Shown here piece by piece: positions 1 through 5,108 of a stretch of 5,697 nt of DNA. The DNA is from Terriglobia bacterium. GTDB lineage: Bacteria; Acidobacteriota; Terriglobia; UBA7540. Position 1 is the first letter of the stretch, and every line of letters begins with the position of its first letter. The stretch is from NCBI GenBank assembly GCA_030040515.1, contig JASHTO010000329.1, forward strand, positions 1-5,697, written 5' to 3'. Made by a program: the position numbers and the translations under genes. The notes beneath the pieces are model-generated. The model was not told where the DNA came from. It was given only the letters and a program-made list of their open reading frames with translations, and did no database searches.

Positions 1-27
1 GGCGCTGCACCAGGCTATTCGGAATGA
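1..27 (+). CDS. Possible 3' end of an upstream gene (only 8 codons visible)
   Basis: From base 1 the first reading frame is open for eight codons (G-A-A-P-G-Y-S-E) and stops at TGA 25-27. That stop overlaps the sulfatase ATG at 24-26 as ATGA, a junction common between co-translated operon genes. This is the only reason to suspect a gene here: eight codons carry no family signal, and the sulfatase frame itself is also open to the window edge. No function can be proposed. Confidence 0.25.
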   Translation, partial: GAAPGYSE

Positions 28-1571
28 ACCGGCGAAAGTTTCTCCAAACGAGCTCAGCTTTGCTCGCGACCGGGGCGGCCCCAGCCGTGCCCGCGGGCGG
101 CAGGCCCAACATCCTGGTTTTGTTTGCCGACCAGTTCCGGCTCGATTGCCTGGGCGCAAACGGCAATCGCTTGGTCAAGACGCAGAATCTTGACCGACTG
201 GCTTCTGGCGCGGCAGATTTTTCCAACGCTTACGTTCAGGCGGCCGTCTGCGTTCCCTCGCGCATCAGCTATCTCACCGGGCGGTATCCCCACTCCCACA
301 AAAATCGCGTGAACTACACGCCCTGCGACTCGCGCGAGGTGATGATTCAGCGGATGCTGCGCGACAATGGCTACCAGACCGGCTCGGTGGGCAAGCTGCA
401 CTTCTATCCCCCCACGGATGAGCAGGCACGGTCCACGGGCTTCGATCGCGTATATCTCGATGACGGCGTGCAGTCCACGGACCCTTACTCCGACTACGTG
501 CGCTGGCGCAAGGAACACGACCCAAAGCCGGACGTTTCGATTTACACTCCCGCGCGCAATATTCCAGCAGGGAAGAATCCGTTCCACTCCGACGTGGATT
601 ATGAATTCACGCCCACGCACTGGACCGGCATGCAGACGGTGAAACTTCTGCGCGAGTTCTGCGCTTCGCCCAAGCCGTTCTTCCTTCATTCCTCTTTCTT
701 CAAGCCGCATTCCCCGCTCGTCGTGTCCCCTCCCTATGACACGATGTACGACGACGCGGATATTCCCCTTCCCAAGCTCGCGACCCTCGAGGAAATTCGC
801 AAGCTCCCCCTGCCGGTGCAGAAGCAGATCGTGCGCGCCGCGCTTTATGAAGTCGACCGCACGCGCCTTGAGTGGATGTATCGCGGATATTACGGCGGCA
901 TCTCGATGGTGGACTATGAAATGGGGCAGATTCTGGATGAACTGGAGCGTTCGGGAAAAGCCGGGAACACCATCGTCGTTTTTGCCACCGACCACGGCGA
1001 CCAACTGGGCGAGCACGGCCTGCAAGGAAAGAACGTCCTCTTCGAAGCTTCCGTCCACATCCCCATGATGGTGCGGTTTCCTAACCACGTGGTTCCTGGA
1101 AAATATTCGCAACTTATCGGCGCGGTCGATTTGCTTCCCACGCTGCTGGAGTTTTGCAGCCTGCCGGTTTCGGACCACGTGCAGGGGCAGTCCTTCGCGG
1201 CGCTGATTACCGGAAACGCGGACCGCTACACGCCGCGCGATGCGGTCTATTGCGAAAATATTATCCCCGAGGTGTTCGCGCCGCCCGACCGCAAAGGAAA
1301 GAGCTCCTACCATCCCTTTGTTCCGGGGCAAGGAGTGGAAGGAATTCTCCATCCCGATGCGAAGATGATCCGGACAAAGCGCTGGAAGATGAATTACTAT
1401 CCCACGTGCGATGGTGAATTGTACGACTTGGAAAATGATCCCGGCGAGACGCGCAATCTCTGGAGTGACGCTGGCTCCGCAGACGCGCTGCGCGAGCTAA
1501 AAAGCACGCTTCTAAACTGGCTCATCACCGCTGATCAGAATGACCAGATTGCGAAGCGGTGGCTGGTTTAA
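24..1571 (+). CDS. Secreted Cys-type sulfatase (alkaline phosphatase superfamily)
   Basis: A probable type I sulfatase that hydrolyses sulfate esters outside the cytoplasm; the substrate (glycan, aryl or choline sulfate) cannot be told. The N-terminus has a Tat-like leader: Arg3-Arg4-Lys-Phe-Leu, a short Ala/Leu-rich stretch, and a plausible cleavage site after AVPA near residue 24. The signature C-x-P-S-R is CVPSR at 76-80, followed by LTGRYPHSH, so Cys76 should be matured to formylglycine. Likely metal and active-site residues are Asp36-Gln37, Lys124 and His126 (GKLHF), Lys227 and His229 (KPH), Asp323-His324 (TDHGD) and Lys336. The C-terminal part, with WKMNYYPTCDGELYDLENDPGE, is the usual sulfatase tail (residues split here: WKMNYY then GELYDLENDPGE). 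The length of 515 aa is normal for a full protein. ATG 24 is chosen because it places the twin Arg at the very N-terminus. The ribosome site is weak (AGG at 12-14), consistent with coupling to an upstream gene. Confidence 0.9.
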   Translation: MNRRKFLQTSSALLATGAAPAVPAGGRPNILVLFADQFRLDCLGANGNRLVKTQNLDRLASGAADFSNAYVQAAVCVPSRISYLTGRYPHSHKNRVNYTPCDSREVMIQRMLRDNGYQTGSVGKLHFYPPTDEQARSTGFDRVYLDDGVQSTDPYSDYVRWRKEHDPKPDVSIYTPARNIPAGKNPFHSDVDYEFTPTHWTGMQTVKLLREFCASPKPFFLHSSFFKPHSPLVVSPPYDTMYDDADIPLPKLATLEEIRKLPLPVQKQIVRAALYEVDRTRLEWMYRGYYGGISMVDYEMGQILDELERSGKAGNTIVVFATDHGDQLGEHGLQGKNVLFEASVHIPMMVRFPNHVVPGKYSQLIGAVDLLPTLLEFCSLPVSDHVQGQSFAALITGNADRYTPRDAVYCENIIPEVFAPPDRKGKSSYHPFVPGQGVEGILHPDAKMIRTKRWKMNYYPTCDGELYDLENDPGETRNLWSDAGSADALRELKSTLLNWLITADQNDQIAKRWLV

Positions 1572-1621
1572 TCGCTGCTTCCAAACCTGGGGTGATTGCA
1601 GTCAGCGAAGCCTCGATTGAG

Positions 1622-2050
1622 TCACTTGATTCCCCGCCAGTGTTTTGATTCAACGAACAACAAGAGATGACTTATATTCTCTGTGGCCACTACGCCGCCC
1701 ACTTCATGAGCCTGTGCAGCCAAAATAGCGTCGGCATCCAGAGCCTCAAGGGAGGCAGTAGCCCTTCCGCGTTTTCTCGCCAACGCCCAAAATTCCGCTG
1801 CTCTTCGCATGATCGATGTCGTAATCGGAACGAAGATTAAAGTGTTCCTTAATTGGTCGAGCCTTTTGATTGAGGCGGTCATCCCCTCCAACAGGAAGTT
1901 TCGGCGCAACTCGTAGTCCGCTATTTCAGGGAGAAAGACCATTTGGCCCGCATCCAGGGCTTGTTGGAGCCAAGCGACAATCTCGGGGTTGGGATGGGGG
2001 TGCGCGATTCGTCCTAGTGGACCTGTGTCGAGCAGGATCCGCCTAATCAT
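1622..2050 (-). CDS. PIN-domain protein, probable VapC-like toxin ribonuclease
   Basis: A 142-aa PIN-domain protein, probably a metal-dependent RNase toxin paired with the small gene just upstream. The start is taken at ATG 2050-2048; an in-frame TTG at 2086 would add 12 residues but would lie deep inside the upstream gene. PIN landmarks are LLDTGPLG with Asp8, YELRR with Glu47, Asp105 and Asp107 in LDADAILAAQA, and ATENISHL near 122-129. Where many VapC proteins have a fourth acidic residue in that last motif, this one has His128. The remaining acidic triad is enough for a fold assignment. I recall similar proteins (YELRR, LDAD, AT-N--HL) annotated as PIN nucleases in cyanobacteria, unverified here. 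It overlaps the antitoxin gene by 8 nt (ATGATTAG), so translation is probably coupled. It ends 50 bp from the convergent sulfatase gene. PIN fold is confident; toxin activity is inferred from context. Confidence 0.82.
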   Translation of the reverse strand: MIRRILLDTGPLGRIAHPHPNPEIVAWLQQALDAGQMVFLPEIADYELRRNFLLEGMTASIKRLDQLRNTLIFVPITTSIMRRAAEFWALARKRGRATASLEALDADAILAAQAHEVGGVVATENISHLLLFVESKHWRGIK

Positions 2051-2228
2051 CGAATCGTTTTCGGGCTGACAGCCGATTTTCCTCAATCATCTCTTTGAGC
2101 TTCGGCCAGACACGCTCGTCGTATCCTGAGTCATCTGACAACCACGAGCGGACAAGCTTTCTGAATTTTCTTGCGGCGACTGGCTCGGAATGGGTGCGCT
2201 TACGTTCCTTTAGAGCATGTTGAGGCAT
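2043..2228 (-). CDS. Small basic protein, probable antitoxin of the PIN toxin
   Basis: A 61-aa highly charged protein encoded immediately before the PIN-domain gene, the usual antitoxin position. Its N-terminal third is basic (LKERKRTHSEPVAARKFRK) and could contact DNA. The C-terminal part, SWLSDDSGYDERVWPKLKE (about residues 28-46), looks like a recognisable block that may bind the toxin. No standard antitoxin DNA-binding fold (ribbon-helix-helix, AbrB or Phd) is evident to me. ATG 2228-2226 is chosen because a strong Shine-Dalgarno, AGGAGGGG, ends 9 nt before it; an upstream in-frame GTG at 2255 would place that site inside the gene. Its TAG stop (2045-2043) lies inside the start region of the toxin gene, an 8-nt overlap. 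It starts 59 bp after the dapA stop on the same strand, so it may be read from the dap operon as well as from its own promoter. Confidence 0.72.
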   Translation of the reverse strand: MPQHALKERKRTHSEPVAARKFRKLVRSWLSDDSGYDERVWPKLKEMIEENRLSARKRFDD

Positions 2229-2237
2229 GTGACTAAA

Positions 2238-2245
2238 CCCCTCCT
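2238..2245 (-). promoter_or_regulatory. Strong ribosome binding site of the antitoxin gene
   Basis: The minus strand reads AGGAGGGG here, 9 nt before ATG 2228. It decides the antitoxin start in favour of this ATG over the upstream GTG at 2255. A TATAAT hexamer lies just upstream at 2252-2247, too close for both signals to work in their usual way. Confidence 0.75.
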
Positions 2246-2287
2246 GATTATACACAAAGGATGCCGGATGGACGGCGCAGCTTGGTT

Positions 2288-3187
2288 TTACACCTTCTGC
2301 GGCTGCAATAGTCCCTGCGCCGCCATGACTTTTTCCAGCTTGGCGCGATTTTCGGGCTTCATCGGAACCATGGGCAAGCGATAGTGCTCTTCGATCAGGC
2401 CCATCATGGCAAGGCCGGCTTTGACGGGGATGGGGTTGGTTTCGATAAAGTTCGCCTGCATCAGGGGCAGCAAGTGGAAATGAAGCTCACGGGCCTCGTC
2501 AATTTTGCCCTCGAGCATCAAGTGAGTCAGTTTCGTCATCTGTCCGGGAATCTGGTTTGAGCTTGTGCAGATCACTCCCATTCCTCCCAGGGCCATCAGC
2601 GGGAAGGTGTAAGAATCGTCGCCCGAGAGCACGCGGAATCCCGGCTTGACTGCGCTCAATACTTCCATCTGCTGCACGATGTTGCCAGAGGCTTCTTTGA
2701 TGGCGATGATGTTGGGAATCTGCGAGAGGCGGCCGACGGTGGCGGCCTCAATGTTGGATGATGTCCGCCCCGGGACGTTGTAAAGCACCACGGGGAGGTG
2801 CGTTGATTCCGCGATCGCCTTGAAGTGCTGATACAAACCTTCCTGCGTCGGCTTGTTGTAGTAAGGCGCGACGGAGAGGATGGCTTGGACGCCCAGTTCC
2901 TCCACTTCACCCGCCAGCTCACAAATCTTCCTGGTGTTGTTGCCTCCCACTCCGGCTACGATTGGAACCTTACCCTGCGCTTCTTGCACCACAAGGCGAA
3001 TCACCCCCAGGTATTCCCCGTGCTCGAGCGTCGGTGCTTCGCCGGTGGTGCCGCAGGGGACGAGAAAGTCGATGCCTTCACGAAGCTGGAACTGCACCAG
3101 CCGCCGCAGAGCCGGTTCGTCCACGGAACCGTCCTTCCGAAAAGGCGTAACCAGGGCCGTGCCGCAACCACAAAGTTCAAGGCTCAT
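2288..3187 (-). CDS. dapA: 4-hydroxy-tetrahydrodipicolinate synthase
   Basis: Condenses pyruvate with aspartate semialdehyde in the cytoplasm, the first committed step to diaminopimelate and lysine. The 299-aa TIM-barrel protein is of normal family length (E. coli 292). Aligning it by eye to E. coli DapA gives a constant +3 offset: Thr47-Thr48 in CGTTGEAPT, Tyr110 in APYYNKP, Tyr136 and Arg141 in YNVPGRT, Schiff-base Lys164 in IKEASGN, and Gly189 in LSGDD. All catalytic residues are present. At the lysine feedback site, E. coli Ser48, Ala49, His56 and Glu84 correspond to Ala51, Pro52, Tyr59 and Lys87 here, while His53, Asn80 and Tyr106 equivalents remain. Weak or absent lysine inhibition is therefore inferred. 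ATG 3187 has GAGGAGGT just upstream. It follows dapB on the same strand after a 147-bp spacer almost filled by a palindromic element. Confidence 0.97.
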   Translation of the reverse strand: MSLELCGCGTALVTPFRKDGSVDEPALRRLVQFQLREGIDFLVPCGTTGEAPTLEHGEYLGVIRLVVQEAQGKVPIVAGVGGNNTRKICELAGEVEELGVQAILSVAPYYNKPTQEGLYQHFKAIAESTHLPVVLYNVPGRTSSNIEAATVGRLSQIPNIIAIKEASGNIVQQMEVLSAVKPGFRVLSGDDSYTFPLMALGGMGVICTSSNQIPGQMTKLTHLMLEGKIDEARELHFHLLPLMQANFIETNPIPVKAGLAMMGLIEEHYRLPMVPMKPENRAKLEKVMAAQGLLQPQKV

Positions 3188-3190
3188 GGA

Positions 3191-3198
3191 ACCTCCTC
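3191..3198 (-). promoter_or_regulatory. Ribosome binding site of dapA
   Basis: The minus strand reads GAGGAGGT ending 3 nt before ATG 3187, a strong match at short spacing. It lies only 9 nt beyond the end of the palindromic element at 3208, so folding of the element leaves the site just outside the stem. Confidence 0.8.
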
Positions 3199-3207
3199 AC
3201 CTCATTC

Positions 3208-3235
3208 TACTGAATCTTGCAAAATATAGTGACAA
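3208..3235 (+). repeat. Left 28-bp terminal inverted repeat
   Basis: It begins TACTGAATCTTGC and ends ATATAGTGACAA. It is the exact reverse complement of 3305-3332 over all 28 bases. Symmetry breaks at both edges: 3207 does not pair with 3333, nor 3236 with 3304. Confidence 0.95.
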
Positions 3236-3242
3236 CCGCTGT

Positions 3243-3266
3243 TGTAGCGGCGGTCTACGACCGCCG
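3243..3266 (+). repeat. REP-like 24-nt palindromic unit, copy 1
   Basis: It starts TGTAGCGG and contains an 8-bp hairpin: CGGCGGTC (3248-3255), loop TAC, GACCGCCG (3259-3266). It matches copy 2 in inverse orientation at 21 of 24 positions. Confidence 0.85.
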
Positions 3267-3272
3267 GATTTT

Positions 3273-3296
3273 CGGCGCTCATAGAGCGCCGCTACA
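3273..3296 (-). repeat. REP-like 24-nt palindromic unit, copy 2 (inverted)
   Basis: On the plus strand it reads CGGCGCTC (3273-3280), loop ATA, GAGCGCCG (3284-3291), then CTACA. Relative to copy 1 it has one loop change and two stem changes that together swap a G-C pair for C-G, so the hairpin is kept. Confidence 0.85.
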
Positions 3297-3304
3297 GAGA
3301 ATGA

Positions 3305-3332
3305 TTGTCACTATATTTTGCAAGATTCAGTA
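3305..3332 (-). repeat. Right 28-bp terminal inverted repeat
   Basis: It begins TTGTCACTATATTTTG and ends GATTCAGTA, complementary base for base to 3208-3235. Its outer end lies 2 nt from the dapB stop codon (TGA, 3337-3335). Confidence 0.95.
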
Positions 3333-3334
3333 AG

Positions 3335-4039
3335 TCAGCTTCCCGCTCCCATCTCCAGCACTTCCGCGAAGCTGTAAAATCCTTTTTTGCCTACCACCCA
3401 GCGCGCCGCGTACAGAGCGCCTTCAGCGAACCCCTGCCGGCCGCGGGCCGTGTGGCGCAAAATCACCGTGTCCGCCTCGGAATCGAACCCCAGTTCATGC
3501 ACTCCAGGAATATATCCCGCGCGCACGCTGGCCATGGGAATTTCGCGGTCGACGAGGTAAGGCTGAATTTGCCGCGAAATCTCGTGCGCCGTCCCGGAGG
3601 GCGCATCCTTCTTCATTTTGTGATGCGCTTCGGTAATGAAGGGATCGTACATGGGGAAGGGCGCGAAGATTTCCGCCGCCGCGCGCGCCAGCTTGTAGAA
3701 CAAGTTTACACCAATGGAAAAATTCGCGGCGTAAACCATCCCTACCCCGGCCTGCTCAATCACCTTGCGCACTTCGGCCTGATGTTTCTGCCAGCCGGTG
3801 GTCCCGACCACCAGGTTCACTCCCAGCGCCGCCACGCGGTGAACGTTCTCAACCACCGCCTGGGGCGTGGTGAAGTCCACACAGACATCAATACCCTTGA
3901 ATTTCTCGCGCGTGATGCCGCAGCTCTCGTCGTTGACGTCAATATCCATCACCAGAGAAACTTCAAAGCCCCGCTGGGGAGCAAGTTGCGCCAGCGTTTT
4001 CCCCATTTTTCCGTAGCCGAGGAGGGCGAGGTTGATCAT
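3335..4039 (-). CDS. dapB: 4-hydroxy-tetrahydrodipicolinate reductase
   Basis: Reduces the DapA product to tetrahydrodipicolinate with NAD(P)H in the cytoplasm. The N-terminal Rossmann part has GYGKMGK (8-14), DFTTPQAV (55-62), GTTGW (79-83) and AANFSIGVN (104-112). The catalytic block EAHHKMKKDAPSGTA (137-151) carries the expected His139-His140, Lys143 (equivalent to E. coli Lys163) and the Gly-Thr substrate loop. IPGVHEL and a RHTARGR-like segment follow. At 234 aa it is shorter than E. coli DapB (273), mainly through a compact nucleotide-binding region. The frame stays open far upstream inside asd, but MINLALLGYGKMGK is the natural N-terminus. Its ATG (4039-4037) shares one base with the asd stop (TGATG), which implies translational coupling. 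It ends 2 nt before the palindromic element that separates it from dapA. Confidence 0.96.
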   Translation of the reverse strand: MINLALLGYGKMGKTLAQLAPQRGFEVSLVMDIDVNDESCGITREKFKGIDVCVDFTTPQAVVENVHRVAALGVNLVVGTTGWQKHQAEVRKVIEQAGVGMVYAANFSIGVNLFYKLARAAAEIFAPFPMYDPFITEAHHKMKKDAPSGTAHEISRQIQPYLVDREIPMASVRAGYIPGVHELGFDSEADTVILRHTARGRQGFAEGALYAARWVVGKKGFYSFAEVLEMGAGS

Positions 4040-5088
4040 CAGTCCAGATACCCTTCCGTCTTCATCAACTCGGCGTTGAGCAGCGCCGCGCCCGCCGCAC
4101 CGCGAATCGTGTTGTGGCTCAGCGCGACGTACTTGAATTGCAGAACCGCACATTCGCGCAGGCGGCCCACCACCGTCGCCATGCCGTGTTCGGATTCGAG
4201 GTCGAATTTCGGCTGCGGCCGGTCGCGTTCCTCGCGCACGACGATGGGATGCTTCGGCGCGGAGGGCAGCCCGCGTTCCTGCGGCAGCGAGCGGTAGGCG
4301 CGCCAGGCCTCTGTGATGTCCGCCGCCGTGACCTTTTTCCTGAACGCCACGGAAATAGTCTCCGTGTGGCCGTCTTCCACCATCACGCGATTGCAATGCG
4401 CACTGACGATGAAATCGCCCATCTTTACATGGCCGTCCACGCACTTGCCCAGCAGCTTGCGGGTTTCGCGCTCGACTTTTTCCTCTTCGCCGCCGATGAA
4501 GGGGACCACGTTGCCAAGAATATCCAGCGTGGGAATTCCCGGATAGCCTGCGCCAGAAACCGCTTGCATGCTGGTCATCAACACCTTTTCAATTCCAAAG
4601 GCCTTCTCCAGCGGCGCGAGCGACATCGCCAGTCCCACGGTTGTGCAGTTGGGATTGGTGACAATCATCCCCTTCCATTTGCGCTGCTTCCGCTGCTCGC
4701 ACACCAGCGCCAGGTGTTCCGGATTGACATCGGGAATCAGCAGGGGCACATCCTGCTCCATGCGAAAATTCGAGGAGTTTGAAACCACCACGTGCCCCGC
4801 CTGGGCAAATTCGCGTTCCACCTCTCCCGCCACCTTGGAATCGAGAGAGGAAAAGAGCAGAGGCGGCGCACCCGCCGGCTTGCACTCATGGACGGCAAGA
4901 TCCGCCACGCCCTTGGGCAGGGGATCACGCAAACGCCAGTTGCAGGCCTCGCGGTACGTCTTGCCCGCCGATCTCTCCGACGCGGCGAGCCATTTTGCTT
5001 CAAACCACGGGTGATGCTCGAGCAAGCTCACCAGCCGCTGCCCCACCATTCCCGTGGCTCCCAGAATTCCCACTTCCAGTTTCTTCAT
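4039..5088 (-). CDS. asd: Aspartate-semialdehyde dehydrogenase, archaeal/fungal type
   Basis: Reduces L-aspartyl 4-phosphate to aspartate semialdehyde with NADPH, supplying the lysine, threonine and methionine branches and, directly, the DapA encoded downstream. The 349-aa protein has GATGMVGQR (10-18) for nucleotide binding, SNSSNFR (103-109), the catalytic thiol Cys148 in NPNCTTVGLA, SGAGYPG (178-184), EEEKVERET (201-209) for substrate binding, and CNRVMVEDGHTE (232-243), whose His241 is the likely general acid. LSHNTIRGAAGA (323-334) lies near the C-terminus. The CNRV--DGHTE block and the length resemble the archaeal/fungal subfamily more than E. coli Asd. ATG 5088 is placed by GATGMVGQ near the N-terminus. 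The ribosome site is only G-rich (GGGG at 5101-5098), and the start is 12 nt from the M20 gene stop, so coupling is likely. Its TGA overlaps the dapB ATG by one base. Confidence 0.96.
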   Translation of the reverse strand: MKKLEVGILGATGMVGQRLVSLLEHHPWFEAKWLAASERSAGKTYREACNWRLRDPLPKGVADLAVHECKPAGAPPLLFSSLDSKVAGEVEREFAQAGHVVVSNSSNFRMEQDVPLLIPDVNPEHLALVCEQRKQRKWKGMIVTNPNCTTVGLAMSLAPLEKAFGIEKVLMTSMQAVSGAGYPGIPTLDILGNVVPFIGGEEEKVERETRKLLGKCVDGHVKMGDFIVSAHCNRVMVEDGHTETISVAFRKKVTAADITEAWRAYRSLPQERGLPSAPKHPIVVREERDRPQPKFDLESEHGMATVVGRLRECAVLQFKYVALSHNTIRGAAGAALLNAELMKTEGYLD

Positions 5089-5094
5089 GTCCGA

Positions 5095-5108
5095 TAACCC
5101 CTAACCCC
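5095..5108 (+). repeat. Tandem 7-bp repeat in the M20-asd junction
   Basis: TAACCCC occurs twice in a row. On the minus strand this gives GGGGTTAGGGGTTA, which holds the last codons and TAG stop of the M20 gene and the G-rich tract that probably serves as the asd ribosome site. It may be chance. Confidence 0.6.

Larger units (their letters stand above)
3208..3332. mobile_element. 125-bp nested palindromic element, MITE-like, in the dapB-dapA spacer
   Basis: A non-coding element bounded by perfect 28-bp inverted repeats (3208-3235 and 3305-3332), each outer end reading TA. Inside is a GC-rich core of two inverted 24-nt palindromic units. The minus-strand RNA would fold as a long AT-rich stem, a 7/8-nt internal loop, a 5-bp stem, then two 8-bp hairpins with 3-nt loops joined by a 6-nt linker, giving a Y shape. 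It has no coding capacity and no run of U after the stem, so it is not an intrinsic terminator. It starts 2 nt after the dapB stop and ends 9 nt before the dapA ribosome site, damaging neither gene. The TA ends suggest insertion with TA target duplication, as in IS630/Tc1-type elements; mobility is inferred, the symmetry is seen directly. Confidence 0.75.

Noticed and set aside
54..1352. Long open frame on the minus strand opposite the sulfatase gene (432 codons)
   Set aside because: It is an antisense shadow of GC-rich codons. It has no recognisable motifs, while the plus strand carries the complete set of sulfatase motifs.
1572..1621. Convergent gap with a 6-bp inverted repeat (tcgctg 1572-1577, cagcga 1603-1608) as a terminator
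   Set aside because: The stem is short, the loop is 25 nt and no T-run follows on either strand, so it is not a supportable terminator.
3207..3235. Outward promoter in the left arm (TTGTCA as -35, 3235-3230)
   Set aside because: At 16-18 bp spacing the -10 candidates (such as CAGTAG) match the consensus poorly, and TATATT within the arm has no -35 at a proper distance.
3236..3304. CRISPR-like array in the core
   Set aside because: There are only two units, in inverted orientation with a 6-nt linker; CRISPR needs direct repeats with regular spacers.
3208..3332. The palindromic element as an intrinsic terminator between dapB and dapA
   Set aside because: After the stem on the minus strand the sequence is GAATGAGGTGAGG, with no U-tract, and dapA directly follows as the next pathway gene.
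3305..4297. Open frame of 330 codons on the plus strand opposite dapB and asd
   Set aside because: It begins inside the palindromic element, has no family motifs, and lies antisense to two well-supported enzymes.
4040..4444. N-terminal extension of dapB by 135 codons
   Set aside because: The extra region is asd sequence in another frame; the Rossmann motif GYGKMGK begins 7 residues after the ATG at 4039, where DapB proteins normally start.
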